6,372 bases of DNA from NCBI GenBank assembly GCA_020216925.1, contig JAIWOL010000110.1:1-6372 (forward strand), read 5' to 3'. The position numbers and the translations under genes are program-made. Source of the DNA: Thiobacillus sp. (lineage in GTDB: Bacteria; Pseudomonadota; Gammaproteobacteria; Burkholderiales; Thiobacillaceae). Shown here piece after piece: positions 1 to 6,372 of this stretch. How positions within the stretch are numbered: position 1 is the stretch's first letter; each line of letters starts with the position of its first letter. The notes beneath the pieces were generated by a model. The model saw only the letters and a program-made list of their open reading frames with translations. It was not told the origin of the DNA and did no database searches.

Positions 1-89
1 CCCCCACCCCGATCACGTCGGAAAGTTGATTAACCCAGGGGGTCAATTCCAGATGTCGTCAGGGGGTTAAATCTGCGTGTCGCTTGACA
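1..89. mobile_element. Probable end of an IS21-like insertion sequence (partial, runs off the left edge)
   Basis: No coding sequence is evident here. The stretch contains two tandem G5-TYAA units with a shared TGTCG core and finishes in TGTCGCTTGACA (78-89), whose outer four bases are inverted (TGTC/GACA) and which ends in CA. IS21-family (istA/istB) elements typically carry several short repeats of this GGGGTCA...ATGTCG kind just inside TG...CA ends, and no other usual feature has this layout. The element would lie to the left of the window, with its terminal base near 89, 54 bp short of the last base of the lipoprotein gene. The transposase genes, the other end and any target duplication are not visible. 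The assignment is by resemblance only, and the boundary could be off by a few bases. Confidence 0.5.
37..85. repeat. Two tandem 24-bp units inside the IS-like end
   Basis: Unit one (37-60) and unit two (61-84) both begin AGGGGGT and both carry TGTCG near their end. Without gaps, 16 of 24 positions match. Such arrays at IS21-family ends are known to be transposase-binding sites, and that role is inferred here. The preceding 24 bases (13-36) do not form a clear third copy in direct orientation. Confidence 0.55.
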
Positions 90-143
90 CCCAGCGTCCG
101 GTCGCGCGCACCCGGATGACGCCCGCCTGACGCGTTTGCGGGT

Positions 144-722
144 CTACTGGCGCGCGGGAGAGCAGTTTTTGACGCAGCGTGTTTCGGTGAGGCGCTCGCC
201 GCCACACCCTACAAAACAGGCGTCGTAGGCAGGCAGGCAGCCGCAGTCCGCCTGACAAAGCGTTTTTTCGAGTTTGTCGCGTATGGCTTCTCGCGTGGGG
301 GCAACCGGTTCGCGCGGGGGCGGCAGGGGGGGATACGGCCAGAAATCGAAGCCGTGATACAGGTGCGGGGCGGGATGCCGGATCGGCCAGGCATGCAGCC
401 AGCCCAGGTGCATGTCGAGCCGGTAGCGCTGCAACTCGGCAGCATAGCGCCGGAGATCGGCCTGATACTGCCTGAGCGCGTCGGCGTAATGGGCCTCCAC
501 GTCGCTGTCGAGCGTTTTCGCGCATAGTGCATAGGCGGACTGGCATCGCGACTGGCAGTCTGCGCGGACAGCTTCACACCCCGCAACGCAGGCGCGACCG
601 GCGGCATCGGCGGGCGGCACAAAACGTACCGAGCGCTGCATCTGCGGCGCGGCACAACCCGCCAGGCCGAGCAGGATGGCGCTCAGAACCCACGATGGGA
701 GACGGTTGACGGAACGGCGCAT
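144..722 (-). CDS. Cysteine-rich outer-membrane-type lipoprotein of unknown function
   Basis: This is a 192-residue protein that I do not recognise. Residues 1-23 are a lipoprotein signal: a short basic start, a hydrophobic core and a lipobox L-A-G-C with C23 as the lipidated cysteine. The residue after it is Ala, so an outer-membrane destination is likely. The mature part has 12 more cysteines in two clusters: C45, C49, C56, C60, C67 and C156, C160, C162, C169, C173, C183, C187, mostly as CX3C pairs, which suggests disulfide-stapled helical hairpins in the periplasm. Between them, residues 83-103 are three exact heptads with Leu then Tyr at core positions. Residues 104-136 are rich in His, Trp, Tyr and Pro. 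The start was chosen because the signal peptide begins there; the same frame stays open to 1094, but that extension is Arg/His/Pro-rich antisense of the neighbouring gene. No good ribosome binding site is visible. It lies 47 bp behind the methyltransferase gene and may be the last gene of that transcript. Confidence 0.8.
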   Translation of the reverse strand: MRRSVNRLPSWVLSAILLGLAGCAAPQMQRSVRFVPPADAAGRACVAGCEAVRADCQSRCQSAYALCAKTLDSDVEAHYADALRQYQADLRRYAAELQRYRLDMHLGWLHAWPIRHPAPHLYHGFDFWPYPPLPPPREPVAPTREAIRDKLEKTLCQADCGCLPAYDACFVGCGGERLTETRCVKNCSPARQ

Positions 723-769
723 GCTGGTATGAGCATGGCAGTGCGGCCGGGTTCCGTCGTGTACGGAGC

Positions 770-1642
770 CTATTCCAGAAAACGCGGGGCGAGCTCGGTG
801 AGATTGCATGCGTCGAGAATCGCTGCCAGCCGCGCGCGGGCGTCGCCGCGCGGCTGGCCGGTCTGGCTGGCGACGATCAGCTCGTTCTTCAGCGAATGCT
901 CCCAGCCGACGAGTTCGGTGACGCTCACCTGGTAGCCGTGCGCTTCCAGCTGCAGGCAGCGCAGCACGTTGGTGAGCTGGCTGCCGAATTCTCGGGTGTG
1001 GATGGGATGGCGCCAGATTTCCGACAGCGGTGTTTTGCCGAAACTCGCGTTCTTGTGCTTGCGCAATACGGCGGCGACCTCGGCCTGACAGCACGGCACC
1101 AGCACGATGTGGCGCGCCTGTTTGGCCAAGGCGAAGCGGATCGCGTCATCGGTGGCGGTGTTGCACGCATGCAGCGCGGTCACGATGTCGAAGCGATCGG
1201 GCAGGGCGTCCGTGCGCGTGGCTTCGGCCACCGTGGTGTTGAGGAAGCGCATGCGTTCAAAGCCCAGACGGGTGGCCAGGTCGCGCGACTTTGCCACCAG
1301 TTCGTCGCGGGTTTCGATGCCGGCGATGTGCGCGCCGGGGCGGTCTTTCAGGTAGAGGTCGTAGAGGATGAAGCCAAGGTAGGACTTGCCTGCGCCGTGG
1401 TCGGCGAGCTGGAGCGTATCCTGGCGGTCGAGCACTTCGTCGATCAGCGGCGCGATGAAATTGCACAGGTGATACACCTGCTTGAGCTTGCGGCGGCTGT
1501 CCTGGTTGAGTTTGCCGTCGCGGGTGAGGATGTGCAGTTCCTTCAGCAGCTCGACCGACTGGCCGGGGCGCAGCACCTCGGCCAGCGGGTCGGTATAGAC
1601 GGCGGGTTTGGCCGCCGAAGGTTTCGGGGCGGCGCGTTTCAT
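770..1642 (-). CDS. Class I SAM-dependent methyltransferase (METTL25/GSTCD-like, Methyltransf_32 type)
   Basis: A 290-residue cytoplasmic protein with no signal peptide or membrane helix. A basic, Ala/Pro-rich N-terminus (1-14) leads into a helical lead-in (about 30-75) and a Rossmann methyltransferase core. Visible motifs are motif I D81-H-G-A-G-K-S-Y, the acidic end of strand two at E110 (GIE), D152 near strand four followed by L-H-A-C-N-T-A-T (157-164), and P-C-C-Q (183-186). The HAC...T plus PCC pair is typical of the METTL25/RRNAD1/GSTCD/TRM13-like group, whose members use SAM. Known eukaryotic relatives act on protein or RNA, but the substrate here cannot be read from the sequence. The ATG overlaps the stop of the upstream mscS gene as ATGA (1639-1642), so translational coupling is likely. 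No strong Shine-Dalgarno sequence precedes it. The fold is confident; the substrate is unknown. Confidence 0.85.
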   Translation of the reverse strand: MKRAAPKPSAAKPAVYTDPLAEVLRPGQSVELLKELHILTRDGKLNQDSRRKLKQVYHLCNFIAPLIDEVLDRQDTLQLADHGAGKSYLGFILYDLYLKDRPGAHIAGIETRDELVAKSRDLATRLGFERMRFLNTTVAEATRTDALPDRFDIVTALHACNTATDDAIRFALAKQARHIVLVPCCQAEVAAVLRKHKNASFGKTPLSEIWRHPIHTREFGSQLTNVLRCLQLEAHGYQVSVTELVGWEHSLKNELIVASQTGQPRGDARARLAAILDACNLTELAPRFLE

Positions 1643-2466
1643 GCGGCACCAAGCAGGCGTACTTCGCGCTGCGGGAAGGGGATGGCGATGCCGCGATCAC
1701 GGAAGGTTTCCAGCACCGCCTGGGTGATATCGATCGACGCGGCGTTGAAATCCGCCACCGTCGTCCACGGCCGCACTGCAATCTGCACGCTGGAGTCGGC
1801 CAGCGTCAGCACGCGGATCACCGGTTCGGGCGCGGCGAGAACCTTGGGGTGCGCGGCGAGCAGGTCGCGGATGGGGTCGAGCGCCATGCGGATGTCGGTG
1901 TCGTAAGCCACGCCGACCACCACGTCGAGCTGCCGCAGGGTGCCGTAGTTGTGCAGAATCTCGCCGACGATCTTGCGGTTGGGAATCACGATACGCGACC
2001 GGTCGGGGTGCCCCAGCACCGTGTTGAATAGCTTGATCTCCTCCACCGTGCCTTCCTCCTCGACGATGGAAATGTACTCGCCCACCTTGAACGGCCGGGT
2101 GAAGATGATCGTGAGCCCCGCCGCCAGATTGCCCAGCACTCCCTGCATTGCCAGCGCGATGCCGGCACCCGCCACGCCCAGTCCGGCCAGGAGCGGCAGC
2201 AGCTCTACCCCCAGGTTCTGTAGCGCCATGATGAGGAACAGCGCCAATACAAAAATGCGCACGATGCGCGTGAGCAGCTGGCGCAGCGTTTCGTCCAGGC
2301 CAATCTTCGCCAGCGTCGAATCCGCGATCCTGCTGGTCCAGCGCCCGACGAAATAGCCGGCTGCCAGGATCAGCAGGGCCGCCATCACTTTCGGGCCGAA
2401 CTGGATCGCAAGGTCGATCGCCGTGCGTTGCGCGTGCTCCAGGGTTTGCAGATGTTCGTCGATCAT
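1639..2466 (-). CDS. mscS: Small-conductance mechanosensitive channel, MscS type
   Basis: A 275-residue inner-membrane channel, close to the 286 residues of E. coli MscS. Proteins of this family form heptamers that open under membrane tension and release solutes during hypo-osmotic shock. Three membrane segments are visible: TM1 about 26-44, TM2 about 67-88, and the pore-lining TM3 about 92-127, with the Gly/Ala-packed stretch G95-L-G-V-A-G-A-G and the kink region Q108-G-V-L-G-N-L-A-A-G followed by F122-T-R-P-F. The beta domain follows (V128-G-E-Y-I; I161-P-N-R-K), and then the alpha/beta C-terminal domain with G185-V-A-Y-D-T-D and the closing I-P-F-P-Q motif (262-266). All align in order with E. 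coli MscS, and nothing essential looks missing. The start ATG at 2466 leaves a normal short N-terminus. The gene leads a minus-strand unit with the methyltransferase and is divergent from trhO across 84 bp. No convincing promoter for this strand is visible. Confidence 0.93.
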   Translation of the reverse strand: MIDEHLQTLEHAQRTAIDLAIQFGPKVMAALLILAAGYFVGRWTSRIADSTLAKIGLDETLRQLLTRIVRIFVLALFLIMALQNLGVELLPLLAGLGVAGAGIALAMQGVLGNLAAGLTIIFTRPFKVGEYISIVEEEGTVEEIKLFNTVLGHPDRSRIVIPNRKIVGEILHNYGTLRQLDVVVGVAYDTDIRMALDPIRDLLAAHPKVLAAPEPVIRVLTLADSSVQIAVRPWTTVADFNAASIDITQAVLETFRDRGIAIPFPQREVRLLGAA

Positions 2467-2517
2467 GGGATGTTCCGTGCGGGTGAAGGCAGAAGAGTAT
2501 CAAAACCCGCCCCGCCC

Positions 2518-2523
2518 TATAAT
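2518..2523 (+). promoter_or_regulatory. TATAAT -10 box, probable trhO promoter
   Basis: A perfect TATAAT stands out in a very GC-rich divergent intergenic region. It would place the transcription start near 2530, about 20 bases before the GTG start of trhO. The hexamer 17 bp upstream (2495-2500) is a poor -35, and there is no extended -10 TG, so activator help or modest strength is possible. Confidence 0.55.
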
Positions 2524-2535
2524 GCCCGCCTGGCC

Positions 2536-2543
2536 AGAAAGGG
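2536..2543 (+). promoter_or_regulatory. Ribosome binding site deciding the GTG start of trhO
   Basis: AGAAAGGG lies 7 bases before the GTG at 2551. It supports that codon over the in-frame ATG at 2428, which lies inside mscS on the other strand and upstream of the TATAAT box. Confidence 0.6.
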
Positions 2544-2550
2544 TTTTTCC

Positions 2551-3297
2551 GTGACCGTCGTCAACATCTCCTGCTACAAATTCATCACGCTCGAAGACCG
2601 CGAGACGCTCAAGACCAGCCTCACCGCCCGTTTGCGCGAACTGGGCCTTTTGGGCACGATTCTGCTCGCGCCCGAGGGCATCAATGTTTTTCTTGCCGGC
2701 CCGCGCGAGGCCATCGACGCAGCGCTGGCCCATTTGCGCGCCGACCCGCGCTTTGCCGACCTTGCGCCCAAGGAAAGCCTCTCGGCTGTCGCGCCGTTCA
2801 AAAAACTGCGGGTGCGGCTGAAAAAGGAAATCATCACCATGAAGCTGCCGCTGATCCGGCCGGAAGCCGGGCGCGCGCCCTCGGTGACGGCAGCCGCGCT
2901 GAAGACATGGCTGGATCGTGGCTGCGACGACGAAGGCCGGCCCGTGGTGATGCTCGATACCCGCAACGACTACGAAGTGGCCGCCGGCACCTTCGAGCAC
3001 GCCGTCGATTACGGCGTGAAAATGTTCAGCGAATTTCCCGCGCACATTGCGGCGCATCGCGATGACTTTGCCGGCAAGACGGTGGTTTCCTTCTGCACCG
3101 GCGGCATTCGCTGCGAAAAGGCTGCCATCCACATGAAATCCCTGGGGCTGGAGCGCATTTATCAGCTCGAAGGCGGCATCCTCAAATATTTTGAAGAGGT
3201 GGGCGGCGCGCATTACCACGGCGACTGTTTCGTGTTCGACGCGCGCGAAGCCGTGAATGCCGACCTGCACCCCGCCAGCGGCAGGGTGCAGCGCTAG
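2551..3297 (+). CDS. trhO: tRNA uridine(34) hydroxylase TrhO (YceA/UPF0176, rhodanese domain)
   Basis: A 248-residue cytoplasmic enzyme. TrhO performs oxygen-dependent hydroxylation of uridine 34 in tRNA to 5-hydroxyuridine, the precursor of cmo5U/mo5U wobble modifications. The N-terminal ferredoxin-like domain carries E42-G-I-N-V-F-L-A-G, followed by the basic segment K84[11 protein letters not shown]. The rhodanese domain follows, with M134-L-D-T-R-N-D-Y-E, the active-site loop C182-T-G-G-I-R-C-E-K-A and Y204[10 protein letters not shown]. The GTG start gives the family's usual beginning ([10 protein letters not shown]) and is supported by the ribosome binding site and TATAAT box. The in-frame ATG at 2428 would add 41 residues unlike the family. 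The protein ends soon after G-D-C-F-V-F-D-A-R and lacks the Cys-rich C-terminal extension of the 350-residue E. coli protein. Short forms like this are known, so I do not call it truncated. It is a single-gene unit. Confidence 0.93.
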   Translation: MTVVNISCYKFITLEDRETLKTSLTARLRELGLLGTILLAPEGINVFLAGPREAIDAALAHLRADPRFADLAPKESLSAVAPFKKLRVRLKKEIITMKLPLIRPEAGRAPSVTAAALKTWLDRGCDDEGRPVVMLDTRNDYEVAAGTFEHAVDYGVKMFSEFPAHIAAHRDDFAGKTVVSFCTGGIRCEKAAIHMKSLGLERIYQLEGGILKYFEEVGGAHYHGDCFVFDAREAVNADLHPASGRVQR

Positions 3298-3460
3298 GCA
3301 AACCCTCGGTCGGGGCGCGGCGCGCCTACCGCAAACCGTTCTCGCGGCATGGGCAAACCGACGCCACCGGCCAAACCCGAATTCAACCCAGAAAAACGGC
3401 AGGCAGGCAGGGCGGCGGGCATTCCGGCACGCAGATTCGCGCATGCGTCGAACCCGTGAT

Positions 3461-3475
3461 CCGGCCTACGGCCGG
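3461..3475. repeat. Perfect palindrome, 6-bp stem and 3-base loop
   Basis: CCGGCC-TAC-GGCCGG forms a very stable hairpin. It lies in the convergent intergenic region with no T-tract beside it. An outer alternative pairing ACCCG (3452-3456) with CGGGT (3473-3477) also exists. It could end transcripts, block 3' exonucleases, or be part of a REP-like repeat; the sequence does not decide. Confidence 0.5.
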
Positions 3476-3492
3476 GTGGCGGCCCCGTTCAG

Positions 3493-3536
3493 CGGATAAG
3501 CGTTCCCGGATCATGGCGCATCCATCGGCTAATCCG
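3493..3536. repeat. Imperfect 44-bp nested palindrome, REP-like
   Basis: The outer arms CGGATAAGCG (3493-3502) and CGGCTAATCCG (3526-3536) are imperfect inverted copies. The inner arms GGAT (3508-3511) and ATCC (3520-3523) pair exactly. The GGATAAGCG / GGCTAATCC style resembles short palindromic repeats scattered between genes in many proteobacteria. Membership of a repeat family cannot be tested from one copy. Confidence 0.35.
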
Positions 3537-3608
3537 GTCGGTTGCGCAAGCATAGGGCTGCGCGTCTGCGTTGTGGACACCGTGCCTTTGGGGATAAGGA
3601 AAGCAGGT

Positions 3609-6077
3609 TCAATCCAGCGCCCGGATCGACTGCATCGGCGGCACCCGCGTGATGTGCCGCGTGGTGAGCCAGCCGCTGACCGCCACCAGCAGCGCGCCGG
3701 CGGTGGGCAGGACCAGCCACAGCCAGGGGTGGACGCGGCCGGGCAGGTCGAACAGGCGGTCGGCGAGCACGGCCATGGCGATTTCGGCGCAGGCGCTGGC
3801 CAGCAGGCCGGCAAGCATGCCCAGGGCCAGGAATTCGGCGAGCAGGCCTTTGGCCAGCCAGGCGCGTTCGGCGCCCAGGGTGCGCGCCAGCACGGCTTCG
3901 TGCTGGCGCGCGTCGAGGCTGGCGAGCAGGGTGGCGACGACGACGGCCATGCCGGCGGCGAGCAAAAAACCCAGCAACAGTTGAATCGCGCCGATGATGC
4001 GCGCGAACACGGCTTCGAGTTTGCCAATGAGGGTGTCGAGCGCGAGCACGGTGATGCCGGGGAAGGTTTTCACAAAGTCGGGCATGACGTGAGCGGCGGG
4101 CGGCACGTAGACGCTGGCGATGTAGCTGGCGGGCAGGGTGTCGAGCGCGCCGGGGGCGAAGATGACGAAAAAATTGGGCTGCATCGATTCCCACTTCACG
4201 CTGCGGATGCTGCCGATCTTCGCCCGGATCGTCTGGTCGCCCACCTGAAAGCCGAGGGTGTCGCCGACGGCAAGACCCAGCCGTTCGGCCATGCCGGATT
4301 CGACGGAGATATCGTCGGCCATCTGCGTGCCATGCCAGCGGCCGGCCAGGATCCGGTTGTTGGCGGGCAGCTCGCTGGCCCAGGTGAGGTTGAGCTCGCG
4401 CCGCAGGGTGCCGCTGTCGCGCGCTTCGGGGGGCAGGGTGGCGGCGATGGGCTGGCCGTTTTTTTCCACCAGCCGGCCGCGAATCATGGGATACAGGCGC
4501 GAGGCCTCCAGCTTGCGTTCGCTGAGCCACTGGCCGACCTGGCCCTGTTGTTCGGGTGCGATGTTCACCAGAAAATGATTCGGCGCGCCGGGCGGCAGTT
4601 GCTGGCGCCAGCCGTCGACGAGGTCGCTGCGCACCAGCGCAAGGAGCGCCAGCAGGAACAGCGCCAGAGTAAAGGCCCCGAGTTGCAGGGTGCTGTCGAA
4701 GCGGTGGCGTAACAGCTGCGACAGGCCGAAGCGCAGCGGCCCGCTGGCCAGGTGTCGCGCCCCGCGGCCCGCGACGAGCGCCAGCCGGGCGAGCAGCGCC
4801 AGTACCGCGGCGAGTCCCGCCAGCGCGCCGATGAAACCGGCGACGAGTTTGAGGTCGCCCGCGTAAGCCACGATCAACGCCAGCAACGCCGCAGCGCTCG
4901 CCGATGCGCTGATCCAGCCCGACAGTGGCAGCGGCGGCAGATCGCGCCGCAGCACGCGCAGGGGGGAGACGCGGATCAAGCGGATCAGGGCGGGCAACGC
5001 CGCGCCGGCCAGTGCCGCAAGACCGCTCGCCAGCGCGATGAGGACAGGGGCCGGGCCCAGCCGGGGCAGAGCGGCCAGGGTGTCGGGCAGGATCAGGCCG
5101 GCCAGCAGGTGTTGCAGCACTGCGCCGAGCGCCACGCCGGTGAGGCTGCCGAGCAGGCCCAGCAACAGAAACTGCGCGAGGTAGAGTGTGCGCAGCTGGG
5201 CGGTGGTCGCGCCCATGCAGCGCAACAGCGCGGCCTGGTTGTAGTGCCGCAGCGCGTGGCGATGCGCGGCGATGGCAATCGCGGCGACGGAGAGCAGCAG
5301 GCTCACCAGCGCGGTGAGCTGAAGATAGGTGTCGAGCTTGTCGAAGCCATCGCGCAGGTTTTCCACGCCTTCGCGCCCGCCGATCACGCGCTGGGTGTCG
5401 TCGAGCGTGGTTTTGAGGGCGGCGGCGAACGCGCCGGTGGCCTGCGGCCCGCCGGCAAACTGATACAGATAGGTGAGACGGCTGCCGGGCTGGAGCACGC
5501 GGGTGACCGCCACTTCGTCGCTGCGCAGGAACACGCGCGGCGCGATGCCGAACACGCCGCCAAGCTGGCCGGGTTCTTCGGCCACTACGCCGGCGATGCG
5601 GAAACGCGCCTCGCCGATTTGCACTGTGTCACCCACGGCGGCGTCGAGCAGCGGTAGTAACTGCGGGTCGACGTAGACCGCGCCGCGCGGCGGCTGCGCG
5701 GGCAGCGGCGTGCCGGGGGCGAAAGCACGGTCGGCAATGCGCACGCTGCCGCGCAGCGGATAGGCCGCATCGACGGCGCGCACGGTGGCCAGCTGAAAGG
5801 CCTCGCCGCGGCTGACCATGCTGGCGAATTCCAGCGCCTGGCTGGTGGCGAGGGTATTCGCGGGCCAGGTTTCGACCGGACGCGGGCTGGTGACGAGCAG
5901 GTCGGCGCCGAGGAACCGCGCGCCTTCGTCGCGCATGGCGCGGGCAACGCGGTCGCCGAGAAAGCCGGTGGTGGCCACGCTGCCCACGCCGATGACCAGC
6001 GCGAGCAGCAGCACGCGCCATTCGCCACTGGCGCGTTCGCGCCGCAGCAGCCACAGCGCCAGGCGGAGGATGTTCAT
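3609..6077 (-). CDS. ybbP: ABC transporter permease YbbP (FtsX/MacB type, ten helices)
   Basis: An 822-residue inner-membrane permease, close to the 804 residues of E. coli YbbP and alignable over its whole length. Layout: TM1 about 20-40, a periplasmic domain about 41-250, TM2-TM4 (about 251-272, 298-329, 343-366) enclosing the first FtsX domain, TM5-TM7 (about 389-406, 410-436, 463-483), a second periplasmic domain about 485-690, and TM8-TM10 (about 691-720, 743-772, 783-804). Family stretches include W-R-Q-Q-L-P-P and F-L-V-N-I-A-P-E-Q (about 490-510), R-E-L-N-L-T-W (560-566) and W-E-S-M-Q-P-N-F-F (629-637). Both FtsX domains carry the cytoplasmic L-x-R-x-[LM]-G-A segment. It pairs with the ATPase encoded just upstream. 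Such permeases couple ATP hydrolysis to periplasmic work rather than simple import. The ATG at 6077 overlaps the ATPase stop as ATGA; a GTG two codons earlier (6083) is possible but less likely. Confidence 0.92.
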   Translation of the reverse strand: MNILRLALWLLRRERASGEWRVLLLALVIGVGSVATTGFLGDRVARAMRDEGARFLGADLLVTSPRPVETWPANTLATSQALEFASMVSRGEAFQLATVRAVDAAYPLRGSVRIADRAFAPGTPLPAQPPRGAVYVDPQLLPLLDAAVGDTVQIGEARFRIAGVVAEEPGQLGGVFGIAPRVFLRSDEVAVTRVLQPGSRLTYLYQFAGGPQATGAFAAALKTTLDDTQRVIGGREGVENLRDGFDKLDTYLQLTALVSLLLSVAAIAIAAHRHALRHYNQAALLRCMGATTAQLRTLYLAQFLLLGLLGSLTGVALGAVLQHLLAGLILPDTLAALPRLGPAPVLIALASGLAALAGAALPALIRLIRVSPLRVLRRDLPPLPLSGWISASASAAALLALIVAYAGDLKLVAGFIGALAGLAAVLALLARLALVAGRGARHLASGPLRFGLSQLLRHRFDSTLQLGAFTLALFLLALLALVRSDLVDGWRQQLPPGAPNHFLVNIAPEQQGQVGQWLSERKLEASRLYPMIRGRLVEKNGQPIAATLPPEARDSGTLRRELNLTWASELPANNRILAGRWHGTQMADDISVESGMAERLGLAVGDTLGFQVGDQTIRAKIGSIRSVKWESMQPNFFVIFAPGALDTLPASYIASVYVPPAAHVMPDFVKTFPGITVLALDTLIGKLEAVFARIIGAIQLLLGFLLAAGMAVVVATLLASLDARQHEAVLARTLGAERAWLAKGLLAEFLALGMLAGLLASACAEIAMAVLADRLFDLPGRVHPWLWLVLPTAGALLVAVSGWLTTRHITRVPPMQSIRALD

Positions 6078-6372
6078 GCGCACACCGCCGATTGCACGCG
6101 GCCGGCCACCAGATGCAGCCGTCGCGTGCAGCGGGCGGCCAGCGTGGCGTCGTGGGTGACGAGGATCAGGGTGGTGCCGGCCGACGCGTTCAGTTCGAAC
6201 AGCAGATCGATGATGCGTGCGCCGGTGTCAAAGTCGAGGTTGCCGGTGGGTTCGTCGGCAAACACCACATCCGGATCGGTGGCGAAGGCGCGCGCCAGCG
6301 CCACGCGCTGCTGTTCGCCGCCGGAAAGCTGGCGCGGCGTGTGGCCGGCGCGGCCGGCCAGGCCCACGCGCG
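6074..6372 (-). CDS. ybbA: ABC transporter ATP-binding protein YbbA, C-terminal part (5' end outside window)
   Basis: This is the last 98 residues of an ABC ATPase; the frame is open to the right edge, so the start, Walker A and Q-loop lie outside. Visible in order are the signature L-S-G-G-E-Q-Q (6308-6328), Walker B with catalytic Glu and D-loop ([12 protein letters not shown]), and the H-loop L-V-T-H-D. A short tail without an extra domain follows, as in LolD/MacB/YbbA-type ATPases. The GTG at 6367 is an internal Val codon, not a start. The gene overlaps the YbbP permease gene by 4 bp, and the two products would form one complex with two ATPase copies. The name rests on the partner: by the fragment alone, LolD could not be excluded. 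In E. coli this pair lies beside tesA, so that gene may lie just beyond the window. Confidence 0.85.
   Translation of the reverse strand, partial: RVGLAGRAGHTPRQLSGGEQQRVALARAFATDPDVVFADEPTGNLDFDTGARIIDLLFELNASAGTTLILVTHDATLAARCTRRLHLVAGRVQSAVCA

Larger units (their letters stand above)
3298..3608. other. Non-coding stretch between convergent trhO and ybbP
   Basis: These 311 bases separate the ends of two convergent genes. No plausible gene is seen on either strand: the open frames crossing it continue as antisense of neighbouring genes and are low in complexity. It holds a perfect short hairpin (3461-3475), a larger imperfect palindrome (3493-3536), a weaker one (ACGCA 3429-3433 with TGCGT 3444-3448), an 8-bp palindrome TTGCGCAA (3542-3549) and three GGCA repeats (3398-3410). 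I see no hairpin followed by a T-run on either strand, so a classical intrinsic terminator is not evident for trhO or ybbP. Confidence 0.6.

Noticed and set aside
228..240. GGCA tetranucleotide repeat inside the lipoprotein gene, also seen at 3398-3410, as a phase-variation tract
   Set aside because: Only about three units at each place, too short for slippage. In the gene it encodes ordinary residues of the second Cys cluster.
750..770. Hairpin between the methyltransferase and lipoprotein genes as a terminator
   Set aside because: The stem is only five perfect pairs (TCCGT/ACGGA) plus imperfect extension, and no T-run follows on the minus strand. Nothing shows that it stops transcription.
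723..1094. N-terminal extension of the lipoprotein frame up to 1094
   Set aside because: The 124 extra residues are an out-of-frame reading of the methyltransferase gene and would bury the signal peptide.
1257..1781. Minus-strand frame of 174 codons overlapping mscS and the methyltransferase in another frame
   Set aside because: Arg/Pro-rich out-of-frame reading of two confirmed genes.
896..1906. Plus-strand open frame of 336 codons across the methyltransferase and mscS genes
   Set aside because: It spans two real genes on the other strand, and its product looks like translated antisense with no fold or start signal.
2428..2550. Upstream ATG start for trhO
   Set aside because: It lies before the TATAAT box and inside mscS, and adds residues unlike the family. 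The GTG at 2551 has a ribosome binding site and gives the usual N-terminus.
3314..3326. GGCGC-GGC-GCGCC hairpin just after trhO as its terminator
   Set aside because: The stem is short and no T-run follows; such GC palindromes arise by chance in this composition.
2500..3444. Minus-strand open frame of 314 codons opposite trhO
   Set aside because: Antisense to the complete TrhO enzyme; the product shows no family motif.
3456..4712. Long plus-strand open frame of 418 codons opposite ybbP
   Set aside because: It lies antisense to a full-length, well-conserved permease. Its product is a Gly/Gln/His/Ala-rich low-complexity string with no domain, as expected from codon bias in GC-rich DNA.
4752..5657. 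Plus-strand open frame of 301 codons opposite ybbP
   Set aside because: Gln/Arg/Ala-rich antisense shadow of the permease, with no recognisable motif.

Overview
The window is GC-rich (roughly two thirds G+C by eye), densely coded, and carries five recognisable chromosomal genes plus one that runs off the right edge. The proteins (a short TrhO without the Cys-rich tail of the E. coli enzyme, an MscS-type channel, and a YbbA/YbbP ABC pair) and the codon bias fit a free-living betaproteobacterium or close relative. That placement is inference from protein style, not from a marker gene.

Layout from left to right. Positions 1-89 look like the end of an IS21-like insertion sequence, with two tandem 24-bp repeat units and a TG...CA-type terminus. 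A minus-strand cluster follows, transcribed from about 2466 down to 144: an MscS-type mechanosensitive channel, then a class I methyltransferase of the METTL25/GSTCD-like kind (4-bp ATGA overlap with the channel gene), then, after a 47-bp gap, a small cysteine-rich lipoprotein of unknown function. Divergently, on the plus strand, lies trhO, the rhodanese-fold enzyme that makes 5-hydroxyuridine at tRNA position 34. It has a TATAAT box and a GTG start. After a 311-bp non-coding stretch with palindromic sequence, the rest of the window is a minus-strand ABC transporter operon: ybbA (ATPase, 5' part outside the window) overlapping ybbP (ten-helix FtsX/MacB-type permease) by 4 bp.

How the genes work together. 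ybbA and ybbP encode two parts of one inner-membrane ABC complex. The mscS and methyltransferase genes are probably co-transcribed, with no known functional link. trhO acts alone in tRNA modification. Most of the window is ordinary core genome. The least explained object is the lipoprotein at 144-722: two clusters of CX3C cysteines flank three exact heptads with Leu and Tyr at the core positions, followed by a His/Trp/Pro-rich segment. No clear new multi-gene system is visible.
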